From Streptosporangium amethystogenes (GTDB taxonomy: Bacteria; Actinomycetota; Actinomycetes; Streptosporangiales; Streptosporangiaceae), in assembly GCF_000721075.1 (NCBI RefSeq), contig NZ_JOEQ01000059.1:1-20381 (forward strand): a stretch of 20,381 bases of DNA, read 5' to 3'. Of the stretch, positions 1 through 8,207 are shown one piece after another (the stretch's first letter is position 1; every line of letters begins with the position of its first letter). The notes under the pieces were generated by a model. That model was given only the letters and a program-made list of their open reading frames with translations. It was not told the origin of the DNA and ran no database searches. Position numbers and translations under genes: made by a program.

Positions 1-1
1 C

Positions 2-160
2 CTGGTCATCGAAACCGGCCAGATCCGCGAACGCGGAACCCACGACGAACTCCTGGCCGCCGGCGGACTCTACGCCGACCTCTACCACACCCAATTCGCC
101 CAGCGGTCCCCCGATCCGGCCGGCGACCCCGACGCCGTGACCGAGCCCGTCAAGACGTGA
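2..160 (+). CDS. ABC exporter, C-terminal end (partial)
   Basis: Only the last 52 codons are present; the 5' part lies left of the window. The reading frame gives [18 protein letters not shown], then [12 protein letters not shown]. This is the segment after the Walker B/D-loop/H-loop region of the ATPase domain of type-I (MsbA/LmrA-like) ABC exporters, where 'G.I.E.GTH.ELL' and 'Y..L...QF' are strongly conserved. A short Pro/Asp-rich tail ends in TGA at 158-160. The full protein is expected to be a fused membrane/ATPase half-transporter. Its place at the edge of an NRPS cluster suggests export of, or self-protection against, the peptide, but that is inferred. The next gene follows on the same strand, either overlapping by GTGA or after a 62-nt gap, so the two are probably co-transcribed. 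Confidence 0.85.
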   Translation: MVIETGQIRERGTHDELLAAGGLYADLYHTQFAQRSPDPAGDPDAVTEPVKT

Positions 161-211
161 GCCGCCCGGCAGGGCTCCCGTATCACCGCCGCCTTTCTCC
201 CCCCAGAAGAT

Positions 212-215
212 GGAG
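212..215 (+). promoter_or_regulatory. Ribosome binding site deciding the oxygenase start
   Basis: GGAG, 7 nt ahead of the GTG at 223. The alternative GTG at 157 overlaps the transporter stop codon but has no Shine-Dalgarno-like sequence before it, and the 22 extra residues it would add (Arg/Pro-rich) look non-coding. Confidence 0.6.
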
Positions 216-222
216 ATCTCCC

Positions 223-1161
223 GTGCCCGAGCAGCTCGTAAGCCTCCAAGCTCGCCTGGAGGCCGGCCCCACCTCCGACGCGGCGTCCTGGATCGGCGAG
301 CACGGCGTCCTCATCCGGGAGTCGGTGGCGACGCACGGCGCCGTCCTGGTGCGCGGCCTGCCGATCGGTGACCGTGCCGCGGCCATCGCGGCCGTCCGTG
401 CGGTCACCGGCGAGGCGATGCCCGAGCGAGAGGGGTTCGCCCCGCGCGACACCTACGGCCCCGGCGTGTACTCGTCGTCGCACTGGCCCGCCGACCAGCC
501 CATGTGCATGCATCATGAGCTGAGTTATGTGGCCACGGCCCCCCGGCTGCTGGCGTTCGCCTGCGTCACGCCCCCCACGGCCGGAGGCGTCACCGCCCTC
601 GCTGATGCGCGGGCGGTCCTGCGTGATCTGCCGGTGGATCTCGTCGAGCGCTTCGAGCGGCACGGCTGGCGGCTCACCCGCCACTACAACCCGTTCGTCG
701 GCACCTCCTGGCAGGACGCGTTCGGCACCGAGGACCGCGCGGAGGTCGAGCGCTACTGCGAGGACAAAGGCCTGGAGGCGACCTGGCAGGAGGGCGACGC
801 TCTGAGCACCGTCCAGACCCGCGCCGCCGTCCTGGCCCATCCGGACTCCGGTGAGCGCTGCTGGTTCAACCAGATCGCGTTCCTCAACGAATGGACGATG
901 GAACCCAGCGTGCAGGAGTTCCTGACGCAGGAGTTCGGACCCGAGTGCCTGCCGTTCAACACCTTCTTCGGCGACGGATCGCCCCTTGACCGGGCCACCG
1001 TCGACCACATCAACGAGGTGTACGAGAAGCACACCGTTCGCGAGCCGTGGCGGCGCGGCGACCTCCTGGTCGTCGACAACATCCGTACCGCGCATAACCG
1101 TGAACCCTTCCGGGGCGAGCGGGAGATCATCGTGGGCATGGGCGAGCCGTTCCAGCCCTGA
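223..1161 (+). CDS. Fe(II)/2-oxoglutarate-dependent oxygenase, TauD/SyrP-like
   Basis: A 312-residue protein of the TauD/clavaminate-synthase-like fold. An HxE iron-binding pair is visible as MHHEL (H97/H98-E99). The distal part reads GDLLVVDNIRTAHNREPF, with the probable third ligand H291, and R300 in FRGER is the likely 2-oxoglutarate-binding arginine. HxE rather than HxD is typical of the amino-acid beta-hydroxylases AsnO and VioC and of many SyrP-like enzymes that act on free or carrier-bound amino acids. In an NRPS cluster the likely job is beta-hydroxylation of an amino acid. The substrate cannot be read from the sequence; aspartate/asparagine, arginine-type or diamino acids are all possible. 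It follows an ABC exporter gene on the same strand and ends just before a large hairpin. The start at 223 was chosen for its ribosome binding site; GTG at 157 is an alternative. Confidence 0.88.
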   Translation: MPEQLVSLQARLEAGPTSDAASWIGEHGVLIRESVATHGAVLVRGLPIGDRAAAIAAVRAVTGEAMPEREGFAPRDTYGPGVYSSSHWPADQPMCMHHELSYVATAPRLLAFACVTPPTAGGVTALADARAVLRDLPVDLVERFERHGWRLTRHYNPFVGTSWQDAFGTEDRAEVERYCEDKGLEATWQEGDALSTVQTRAAVLAHPDSGERCWFNQIAFLNEWTMEPSVQEFLTQEFGPECLPFNTFFGDGSPLDRATVDHINEVYEKHTVREPWRRGDLLVVDNIRTAHNREPFRGEREIIVGMGEPFQP

Positions 1162-1169
1162 GACTCCGG

Positions 1170-1229
1170 GCGGTCATGCGAGAGGGGGCACGCCCGGGAT
1201 TCCGGGTGTGCCCCCTCTCGCGTGACCGC
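1170..1229. terminator. Very long bidirectional hairpin between convergent genes
   Basis: An uninterrupted stem: bases 1170-1197 pair with 1202-1229, leaving a 4-nt loop (GATT). There are 28 consecutive pairs, of which two are G-T wobbles (1177/1222 and 1192/1207). The core arm is GCGAGAGGGGGCAC at 1178-1191. It sits 9 nt after the oxygenase stop (+ strand) and 32 nt after the kinase stop (- strand), so it can serve as a terminator for both convergent units. No run of T follows, as is common for actinomycete terminators. Confidence 0.85.
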
Positions 1230-1260
1230 GCGCGGCCGGGTGACCGTGTACGGCCCTCGC

Positions 1261-2175
1261 TCAGTCGAAGCTCAGCGTGCGGTACACCGTCACGTTCCCG
1301 GCCAGTTCCTGGCAGGCCTGGGCCGCGGCCGCCAGCCGGCCGGGGCAGTCCGGGGCGGCGGTGTCCAGGAGAATGCCCAGCGTGGTGCCGCTGTGCCCGA
1401 CGACCACGCCGAGGCCTCCGACCGACTCACAGATTCCGGTCATCGCCTCCAACGACCACTTGTGGCAGAGCGCCTGGTTCATCAAGGCGCTGGTCGTCGC
1501 GACCCGGCCGACCTCGACCAGGTCACGGCGAGCCACCGCGTGCGTGATGCGGGCGAGCAGCCTCGCGTACTCCCGCCTGTCCCCGGCGGTGAACGGCTTC
1601 GGGATGTCGTTGAAGCGCACTGTGTCGATCTCACCGCCCTCATCGATGCTCACCACCGCCATCGAGGGCAGTGACCCCAGGGAGGCCCGTAGCCGCACGC
1701 TGCGGTGGTGGTAGGCGACCACCGATGAGTACAGCACCCCGTCGGTCGGCTCGATCCTGGCGAGGTAGGACTCGATGCGGCGCGGGGGCATGGGCTCGTC
1801 CAGGGCGTTGGCCACGGCCCGGGCCGTGGCCACGAGGTCGGCGGACGAGCTGGCGAGGCCCTTCCCCTCGGGCAGCATGCTGTTGATCGTCAGGATGCCG
1901 CCCGTCGGCCACCCCACATCCTTCATGATCATGGAAGTGAGGTGGAGGGCCTTCTTCTTGTAAGACGGCCAGACCAGAACCTCGTCGCTCTCCGGGTGGA
2001 GTTCGAAGCGGGCCATGGCCCAGCGCGCGACCGGAAGCGTCACCAGGAAGTCGCCGTCCTCCTCGGGCACCGCTCCCTGAAGCAGCTCGCCGAAGGTGCC
2101 GAAGACCGCGCTGACCCCCGTGGCGGCGACGCGGCGGTAGTGCGAGCCCGCCGTGAGTGTCGGAAACCTGGTCAC
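1261..2175 (-). CDS. GHMP-family amino-acid kinase, PduX-like (L-threonine/serine kinase)
   Basis: A 304-residue GHMP kinase. The N-terminal GTFGELLQG (residues 26-34) matches the GT.GELLQG start typical of the PduX L-threonine kinase group. PEGKGLASSSA (102-112) is the ATP-binding GHMP motif 2, and VVVGHSGTTLGILL (257-270) is the C-terminal glycine-rich motif 3. The length agrees with PduX (about 300 residues). PduX makes O-phospho-L-threonine for cobamide synthesis; no cobamide genes are present here. Beside a cysteine-synthase-like enzyme and an argininosuccinate-lyase-like enzyme, the likely role is activation of Thr (or Ser) for beta-replacement, giving 2,3-diaminobutyrate or 2,3-diaminopropionate. 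The GTG at 2175 was chosen because it begins 10 nt after the stop of the upstream A-PCP-TE gene and leaves a normal-length protein; its Shine-Dalgarno is weak (GGCAGG), suggesting translational coupling. Last gene of the operon. Confidence 0.85.
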   Translation of the reverse strand: MTRFPTLTAGSHYRRVAATGVSAVFGTFGELLQGAVPEEDGDFLVTLPVARWAMARFELHPESDEVLVWPSYKKKALHLTSMIMKDVGWPTGGILTINSMLPEGKGLASSSADLVATARAVANALDEPMPPRRIESYLARIEPTDGVLYSSVVAYHHRSVRLRASLGSLPSMAVVSIDEGGEIDTVRFNDIPKPFTAGDRREYARLLARITHAVARRDLVEVGRVATTSALMNQALCHKWSLEAMTGICESVGGLGVVVGHSGTTLGILLDTAAPDCPGRLAAAAQACQELAGNVTVYRTLSFD

Positions 2176-2185
2176 CCGAACCTGC

Positions 2186-5100
2186 CTAGCCCTGTCGCTG
2201 CGGCAGCGGGCAGGCCGCCCGTACCAGGTCCGCGGTGTCCGCCGGCCGCGTGCTGACGAAGTAGTGGCCGCCCTGCTCCAGCTCGTGCAGCGTGACCCGG
2301 TCGGAGATGGACTTCCACTCCCCATATCTCTCCACGAACCCCGCGGTGGACGCGTCGTCGTGTGCGACGACGACGTCGACCGGTGTGTCCACGCGGTAGG
2401 ACGCGGCGTCCTCACGGATGCGGATCAGGTGGCTGTCGGAGGTCAGGACATCGTGCCGGTAGGCGCGACCGACCACTTCGGCACGTTCCGGCTTGAGCGC
2501 GTCGAGTTCGACGTACCCGTTGTCGGTGCGCAGCCGGCCGAGCAGGGTCTTGTTGTCGGCGCCGGACGCCTCGGCCATCTCCGCACGCAGGGCGTCGGTG
2601 TCCTCCAGCAGGAGTGCGCCGATGAAAACCCGCTCGGCGGGGGTTCCGGCCTCCTCCAGGAGCCGGGCCGTCTCCAGGGCGGCCGCGGCGCCCGCGCAGT
2701 GCCCCCACAGCAGGACGGGGGTGGACACTCGCTCGGCGATCTCGTCGCGTACGCGGTGGGCGATGGTCGGCACGTCCTCCATCGCCTCCGCGTCGGCGAA
2801 GTCGTGTCCGGGCAGCTCGACTCCCAGCACGGCGATGCCGTCGCACTCCAGCTCGGCCGCGAGGGACCGGAAGTTCACGGCGTTTCCGCCCGCGTAGGGG
2901 AAACAGACGAGGGTACGGCGCGGTGCGCGCACGGAAGACAGCGGCTGGAGCAGCCCGGCCGCGGTGTCCTGCGCGCCGCCGCGCCCGCGCTCGTCCAGCG
3001 TGGCCGCGAGGTCGGCGAGGACCGGGTGGGCGACCAGGTCCTTGAGCGAGAGCGCGCGGTCGAGGCGGACGAGGAGGCGCACCGCGGCGAGCGAGGTGCC
3101 ACCGAGCTCGAAGAAGCCGTCTGCCCGCCCGATCCGTTCGAGGGGGGTGCCGAGGACCTCCGCCCACAACATCGCCAGCCGCCGCTCGGAGGGGGTGCTG
3201 GGCGCGGCGTACGGGGCGCCTCCGTGGCCGAGGGTGCCCGCGAGACGTCCCAGGGCCTTCTTGTCGATCTTGCCGTTCTCGGTGAGGGGGAGGCGCTCCA
3301 GCTGGTGGAAGTAGGTGGGCATCATGTAGCCGGGCAGGAGCGCCGCGAGGAAGTCCCGGGCCTGCTCGGGGGAGACCGCGCCGGCGCTGCTGAAGAACGC
3401 GACGAGGTTACGCTGTTCCCCTGTGGCGGCGTCGATGACCACCGCTGCCTCCCGGACGCCCTCCATCGCCAGGAGCTTGTTCTCGATCTCGCCGATCTCG
3501 ATGCGGAAGCCGCGGATCTTGACCTGCTCGTCGCGGCGGCCCCGGTACTCGATACGCCCCTCGGGCAGCCAGCGCCCGTAGTCGCCGGTACGGTACATGC
3601 GGGTGTCCGTGCGGAACGGGTCGGGCACGAACGCCTCTCGCGTACGCTCCTCGTCATTGATGTAGCCGCGGCCGACGCACACACCGGAGAAGGCGATCTC
3701 GCCGACCGAGCCGAGCGGCACCAACTCCAGGTTCTCGTCCAGGATGTAGGTGTTGACGTTGCGCAGTGAGCGTCCGACGGTCACGAAGTCGCGCTCGGGT
3801 ACCCCGTCGAGGACCTCGTGCATGGTGTCGTCGGACACCTCGGTCGCGCCGTAGGCGTTGACCAGCCTTATGCCCGGGAAGACGGCGAACCAGCGCTGCA
3901 CCAGTTCGTACTTGAGCGCCTCGCCGGTGACCGAGACGATGCGCAGCACGCCTAGTTCGCGCGGGTGCTGCTCCAGGTGCGTGAGCAGCACCTCCAGGTA
4001 CGAGGGGACGATCTGCACCACGGTGACGCGCCCGTCGACGATCTCGTCGAGGAATCCGGCGACGTCCAGGAGCACGTCGGTGTCGACGACGCGGACGGTG
4101 CCACCAACCATGAGCGGTGCGGCGAACTGCCACAACGAGATGTCGAAGCACTGGGACGCAGTCTGTGTGACGACCTCGCCTGGCCACTCCGCCATCTCCA
4201 GGTCCTCCACCTTCATGTACAGGTGGTTGAGCATGCCCACGTGCTCGCACAGGGCGCCCTTGGGCGCGCCGGTGGAGCCGGAGGTGAAATAGATGTACGC
4301 CGCCTGCCCGGACTTCACCGTGACGCCGGGCGGCGTCGCGGGGCCGTTGGCGGCGTGGATGCCCGGGACGGAGAGGGCGACAGGCGGCGCGGCGACCGCG
4401 GCGGACGCGGCCTCGACGAGTTGCTCGCTGCCGGGTTCGGTGAGCGCGAACACGCAGCCACTCCGGTCGAACTGGGTGGCGACGCGGTCGGCGGGGAAGT
4501 CGGGGCGCACCGGAAGGTAGACGCCACCCGCCTTGAAGACGCCGAGCGCGGCCGCGATCCAGTCGAGGGTGCGGTCCATGACGACGGCGACCACGTCCTC
4601 TGCACCCGCGCCGGCGGCGAGGAGGGCATGCGCGATCCGGTTGGCGCGCTCGTCGAGTTCCGCGTACGTCCACCGCTGTGCGCCGTGCTCGGCGGCCGTC
4701 GCGCCGGGAGAGACGCGCACCCGCTCCTGGAAGAGGTCGACGAAGGTACGCTCGGGCAGTTCCGCACGGGGCCCGGCGAGCCCGTACAGCTGAGTGTCGA
4801 CCTCGGCCGGGGAGAGCAGGCTCCATCTGTCGTGCCGCTCCTCCGGGGCGGCCACGAGCAGCCGCAGCGCGGCGAGGTGGTATCCGGCGAGCCGCTCGGC
4901 GTACGTCGCGTCGAGCACGGCCCGGTCGTACCGGATCCGCAGCGTGAGCCCCTCGCCGTCACGCTCCCAGGCGACGCGCAGGGCCACTCCCTCGCCCGGG
5001 GTGTCGTCCCGCGCGACGGCCCGCCCGGCGAGGCCCGACAGGTCGAGCACCACCTCCGGGGAGGTCCCTGCGTCCGGCCCCGAGATCGTCGCCCCGACCG

Positions 5101-5413
5101 CGGCGGCCACCAGGTCCGCCCAGGAGGAGTCGGCGATGTTCAGGCTCAGCGGGCCTTCGGTGCCGACCGCCTCCGCCGGTATGTAGCCGATGAGCAGCTC
5201 GCGTTCGGCGGCGACGGTCGCGAGCACGCGCGCGTGCGCGGCGATCAGCAGGGCCGGCGGTGTGGCGCCCAGGTCCTTGGCGGTGTTCTCCAGCGCGCCG
5301 GTCAGCTCGGCGGGCAGCCGGACCCGGTGTTCACCGGTGCCCGATTCCCCTCCGGACGGGGCGGTCCAGTAGGGGATCTTGGTGAACGCCCGTTTCTTCG
5401 TGTCGTCATTCAT
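2186..5413 (-). CDS. Stand-alone NRPS: degenerate C fragment - A - PCP - TE (Cys-type)
   Basis: 1075 residues. Residues 1-215 resemble the C-terminal half of a condensation domain without any HHxxxDG motif. The A domain spans about 220-720: YFTSGSTGAPKG (A3, 375-386), YRTGDYGRW (A7), RGFRIEIGEIE (A8), NGKID with K715 (A10). The carrier domain has FFELGGTSL with the phosphopantetheine Ser774. The TE (about 830-1070) has WGHCAG, placing Cys906 where type-II-like TEs have Ser, and a C-terminal GGHYF with likely catalytic H1050. My manual pocket code is D424 I425 W428 Q467 S494 T496 A520 D528 D529 K715. I recognise no standard amino acid in it; the two Asp could bind a side-chain amine such as that of diaminobutyrate (inference). 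Cys-type TEs beside A-PCP units include the SyrC/CmaE aminoacyl transferases. AAGGAG at 5424-5429 supports the ATG. The TAG is 10 nt before the kinase gene. Confidence 0.9.
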   Translation of the reverse strand: MNDDTKKRAFTKIPYWTAPSGGESGTGEHRVRLPAELTGALENTAKDLGATPPALLIAAHARVLATVAAERELLIGYIPAEAVGTEGPLSLNIADSSWADLVAAAVGATISGPDAGTSPEVVLDLSGLAGRAVARDDTPGEGVALRVAWERDGEGLTLRIRYDRAVLDATYAERLAGYHLAALRLLVAAPEERHDRWSLLSPAEVDTQLYGLAGPRAELPERTFVDLFQERVRVSPGATAAEHGAQRWTYAELDERANRIAHALLAAGAGAEDVVAVVMDRTLDWIAAALGVFKAGGVYLPVRPDFPADRVATQFDRSGCVFALTEPGSEQLVEAASAAVAAPPVALSVPGIHAANGPATPPGVTVKSGQAAYIYFTSGSTGAPKGALCEHVGMLNHLYMKVEDLEMAEWPGEVVTQTASQCFDISLWQFAAPLMVGGTVRVVDTDVLLDVAGFLDEIVDGRVTVVQIVPSYLEVLLTHLEQHPRELGVLRIVSVTGEALKYELVQRWFAVFPGIRLVNAYGATEVSDDTMHEVLDGVPERDFVTVGRSLRNVNTYILDENLELVPLGSVGEIAFSGVCVGRGYINDEERTREAFVPDPFRTDTRMYRTGDYGRWLPEGRIEYRGRRDEQVKIRGFRIEIGEIENKLLAMEGVREAAVVIDAATGEQRNLVAFFSSAGAVSPEQARDFLAALLPGYMMPTYFHQLERLPLTENGKIDKKALGRLAGTLGHGGAPYAAPSTPSERRLAMLWAEVLGTPLERIGRADGFFELGGTSLAAVRLLVRLDRALSLKDLVAHPVLADLAATLDERGRGGAQDTAAGLLQPLSSVRAPRRTLVCFPYAGGNAVNFRSLAAELECDGIAVLGVELPGHDFADAEAMEDVPTIAHRVRDEIAERVSTPVLLWGHCAGAAAALETARLLEEAGTPAERVFIGALLLEDTDALRAEMAEASGADNKTLLGRLRTDNGYVELDALKPERAEVVGRAYRHDVLTSDSHLIRIREDAASYRVDTPVDVVVAHDDASTAGFVERYGEWKSISDRVTLHELEQGGHYFVSTRPADTADLVRAACPLPQRQG

Positions 5414-5466
5414 TGGCGCCCGACTCCTTGTTCCGGTGCGTGCGGTATCTCCGGGATGCGCCGTTC

Positions 5467-6738
5467 CTACGGCGTCACCGGACGGTCCAGGTGAATGCTG
5501 ATGAGCAGGATGGCCGCCAGGGCGCGTCGCGCTGCCTGGTCCGTGTCGGAACCGGTGGCGACGACGCAGCCCAGGCGGTCCTGGAACGAGTGCGTGATGC
5601 GAACCGTCCGGCCCACGGCGGTGCTCGTCGTCACGGCGACGACTCCGGCGGCCGTGGCGGCGGCGTCGATCCCGTCGACGGCCGTGACCTGCCCCTCCCG
5701 CTCCGCCCGCAGGAAGCGGACGGCGGCGTGCCCCGTGCCGGGCGTCATGGGCGCGAGGGCCTGGCCGGACGCCCGCGCGATGACCGCGTCCACGAGATCG
5801 ACCCCGGTGGCGGCACGGACGGCGACGGGGATCATGCCGCCCGCGAGGCGGGGGTTGACCTCGACGACGACGGGGCCCTCGGGGGACAGGCGCAGTTCGG
5901 TGTGGGCCGCGCCCCAGCCGAGGCCGAGCGCCGCCAGCGCGGCCAGGGCGGAGTCACCGAGGGCCGCGGCGGTCGTGTCCGGCACGGGCGCGGGCACGTC
6001 GTGCCCGGTCTCCACGAAGTATGGCTCGGGCCCGAGGTGTTTGGCGACGACGGCGACGACGGTGTCGTCGAACGTCTCGACCGAGAACTCCGGGCCGGTG
6101 ACGGCCGCCTCGACGAGGATCCGCGCCGGTACGGGATCGCCTCGCTCGGTGGTGTCCCGGCCGAGCAGTTCGCGCGCCCACCACCGGGTCTCACCGCGGT
6201 CGCGACACAGCCGTACGCCGACGGAGCCCGACCCGCTCACGGGTTTGAGCACGACGGGATAGCCGATCGCGTCGGCGGCTCTCACCGCCTCCGAGGGGTC
6301 CTCGGCGACCGTGAACGCGGGCACCGGCACCCCGGCGGCCCGCAGGGCCACCCGCTGAACGTCCTTGGCGCGGCAGCGGGCGATCGCATCTCCGTCGGCG
6401 GACGGCAGCCCGTGCTTGGCGGCCGCCCGGGCGGCGGCCGACACGAAGTACTCGGAGCTGGACGCGACACCGGCGAGGCCTCCGTTGGCGGCGAGCATCG
6501 CGCAGACGTCGAGAACGGCCGACAGGTCGCCGGTGTCCAGGACGCGGATGTCGACGCCGTCCTGGGAGACGTAGGGATAGCGGCCGGGGTCCCGGGTCAG
6601 CAGCACGGGGCGCAGCCCGCGCGCCCGCGCCGACGCGCAGAACTCCCGGCCGGTGCCGGTGGTGTTGCTTTCGAGGAACGCGAGCCAGGGCCCGTACGCC
6701 CCGGTCTCGCCCAGGTGTCCGCGTACTCCCCCGCTCAC
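5467..6738 (-). CDS. ATP-grasp ligase
   Basis: A 423-residue ATP-grasp enzyme. The ATP-binding Lys and glycine loop are visible as YPVVLKPVSGSGSVGV (160-175, K165), and the Mg/ATP-binding C-terminal motif as VVEVNPRLAGG (291-301, E293 and N295). An N-terminal pre-ATP-grasp region of about 115 residues precedes them, with TTGTGREF near residue 30. It resembles the amino-acid/dipeptide ligases and the ATP-grasp proteins often found beside argininosuccinate-lyase-like and PLP-dependent beta-replacement genes. The reaction is ATP-dependent joining of a carboxylate to an amine or similar nucleophile; the substrates are unknown. The GTG start overlaps the lyase stop (GTGA) and has GGAGG at 6745-6749, 6 nt upstream. 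A longer open frame continues upstream inside the lyase gene but encodes Arg/Gly-rich nonsense. A 53-nt gap separates its stop from the A-PCP-TE gene. Confidence 0.87.
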   Translation of the reverse strand: MSGGVRGHLGETGAYGPWLAFLESNTTGTGREFCASARARGLRPVLLTRDPGRYPYVSQDGVDIRVLDTGDLSAVLDVCAMLAANGGLAGVASSSEYFVSAAARAAAKHGLPSADGDAIARCRAKDVQRVALRAAGVPVPAFTVAEDPSEAVRAADAIGYPVVLKPVSGSGSVGVRLCRDRGETRWWARELLGRDTTERGDPVPARILVEAAVTGPEFSVETFDDTVVAVVAKHLGPEPYFVETGHDVPAPVPDTTAAALGDSALAALAALGLGWGAAHTELRLSPEGPVVVEVNPRLAGGMIPVAVRAATGVDLVDAVIARASGQALAPMTPGTGHAAVRFLRAEREGQVTAVDGIDAAATAAGVVAVTTSTAVGRTVRITHSFQDRLGCVVATGSDTDQAARRALAAILLISIHLDRPVTP

Positions 6739-8207
6739 GCCGCGCCTCCGGCTCCGTGTTCCGCCATCACGGCGTCGACCGCCGCCCGCAGCCGGCGTTC
6801 CGCGCCCCGCACCCCGGCGCGGTGGGCCGTGAGCCAGTCGCCGTGGCCGGCCAGCCCCCGCCGCAGCGTCGCCACGACCCTGTCGCACTCCCCCGGCCCC
6901 CCACCCCGGCCGTGCGCGGCGACCACGGCGCGCAGCGAGGGGAGTTCCGAACCCATGTCGACGTGCTCGCCGCCCGGCAGTGTGATCTTGGTGAGTTCGG
7001 TGCCCCCGGAGTCGACGGCCTCCCTGACGGCGGCGCCCACGACGTGGTGCGCGGTCCGGAAGGGCACGCCCTTGGCGACGAGCCGGTTGGCGATCACGGT
7101 CGCGGTCACGAAACCCTCCCGCGCCCGCTGTTCCATGCGCGCGGCGTCCGGCCGGGCTCCGGTGACGAGGACCTGGGCGAGCAGTACGGAGTCCCGGACG
7201 GCGGCGAACGCGGGCCATGCCACAGCGACCGCTTCGGTGCCGACCTCGATGGAGTTCGTGAAGGGTGTCGACTTCATGGCGGACGCCGACGCCGTCCAGG
7301 CCCCGACGGCCGCCGCGGCCTTCCCCTTGACGTGTTCGAGGAGAAAGGCGTTGCGTTTCTGCGGCATGGCGGAACTGCCGCCCACGAGCCGTTCGGGGAA
7401 CTCGATGAAACCGAATTCCTGGGTGCTCCACAGCTGAAGGTCTGTGGCGAGCCTGCTGAGGGTCAGTCCAACCGAGGCGACCACGGCGAGCGCGCGCAGC
7501 ATGGTGTCGCGGGCGGCCACCGCGTCGGTGGCGTGCAGGGAGGGTTCGGCGAAGCCGAGCAGCTCGGCGGTGCGCGCCGGTTCGATGGGCAGGTCGGTGC
7601 CGGCCACGGCGCCCGCGCCGAGGGGGCAGTGGCGTATCTCGCCGATGGTGTGCCGCAGTGCGGCGATGTCACGTTCGAGCGCGGTGGCGAGGCCGGCGAG
7701 ATAGTAGCCGTAGCCGATGGGCATCGCGGGCTGGAAGTGTGTGTAAACCGGCATGACGACGTCACGGTGTACTCGGGCCCGGGAGAGCAGTGCGGCCTGA
7801 AGCCGCAGGATCTCGCCGAGCAGGTCCGTCAACTCGGCGCGCAGGCGAATCGCGGTGACGGTCGCCTTGATGTCGTTGCGGGAGCGCCCGGTGTGCAGCC
7901 TTCCGCCGATGTCCGGTCCGAGCTCGGCCACCAGGTGGCCCTCGTACATGAGGTAGACGCCGCGGGGCGCGTCAAGGTCGTACAGCTCCCGGAACCCGTC
8001 CGCCCGAAGGCTGGTGACACAGGCCAGGAGGGCGGCGGCCGCGGGTCCGGGCAGCAGCCCGGTCTCGGCCAGCATCACGATGTGCGCGAGGTCGATGGTG
8101 CTGGTGAGCTCCAGCTCGGCGCGGATCTCGTCGGGGCCCGGCTCGCCGTACACGACGCGGCGGGTGCGGAGGCCGAGGGTGCGGGTCAGCCGCCCGGTGC
8201 CCGTCAC
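6735..8207 (-). CDS. Argininosuccinate-lyase-like enzyme (fumarate-eliminating)
   Basis: 490 residues of the aspartase/fumarase/argininosuccinate-lyase superfamily. The family signature is complete: GSSAMPQKRN (277-286). The other two conserved regions are also visible: HTGRSRNDI (105-113) and YTHFQPAMPIGYG (155-167, likely catalytic H157). Enzymes of this type cleave N-substituted aspartate to amine and fumarate. No other arginine-biosynthesis genes are near, and the gene is overlapped (GTGA) by the cysteine-synthase-like gene upstream and the ATP-grasp gene downstream. The probable substrate is therefore an aspartyl-diamino acid adduct, released as 2,3-diaminobutyrate or -propionate. A Pac17-type argininosuccinate-lyase homologue is assigned to diaminobutyrate formation in pacidamycin biosynthesis. 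The GTG at 8207 was chosen because it overlaps the upstream stop and lies directly before the family-like N-terminus; there is no good Shine-Dalgarno, consistent with coupling. Confidence 0.88.
   Translation of the reverse strand: MTGTGRLTRTLGLRTRRVVYGEPGPDEIRAELELTSTIDLAHIVMLAETGLLPGPAAAALLACVTSLRADGFRELYDLDAPRGVYLMYEGHLVAELGPDIGGRLHTGRSRNDIKATVTAIRLRAELTDLLGEILRLQAALLSRARVHRDVVMPVYTHFQPAMPIGYGYYLAGLATALERDIAALRHTIGEIRHCPLGAGAVAGTDLPIEPARTAELLGFAEPSLHATDAVAARDTMLRALAVVASVGLTLSRLATDLQLWSTQEFGFIEFPERLVGGSSAMPQKRNAFLLEHVKGKAAAAVGAWTASASAMKSTPFTNSIEVGTEAVAVAWPAFAAVRDSVLLAQVLVTGARPDAARMEQRAREGFVTATVIANRLVAKGVPFRTAHHVVGAAVREAVDSGGTELTKITLPGGEHVDMGSELPSLRAVVAAHGRGGGPGECDRVVATLRRGLAGHGDWLTAHRAGVRGAERRLRAAVDAVMAEHGAGGAA

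Noticed and set aside
157..222. N-terminal extension of the oxygenase from GTG 157
   Set aside because: It overlaps the transporter stop (GTGA), which is attractive, but the 22 residues are Arg/Pro-rich, unlike the family, and a good ribosome binding site precedes GTG 223.
6735..8207. Arginine biosynthesis (argH)
   Set aside because: No other arg gene nearby; coupled to a beta-replacement PLP enzyme and an ATP-grasp ligase inside an NRPS cluster.
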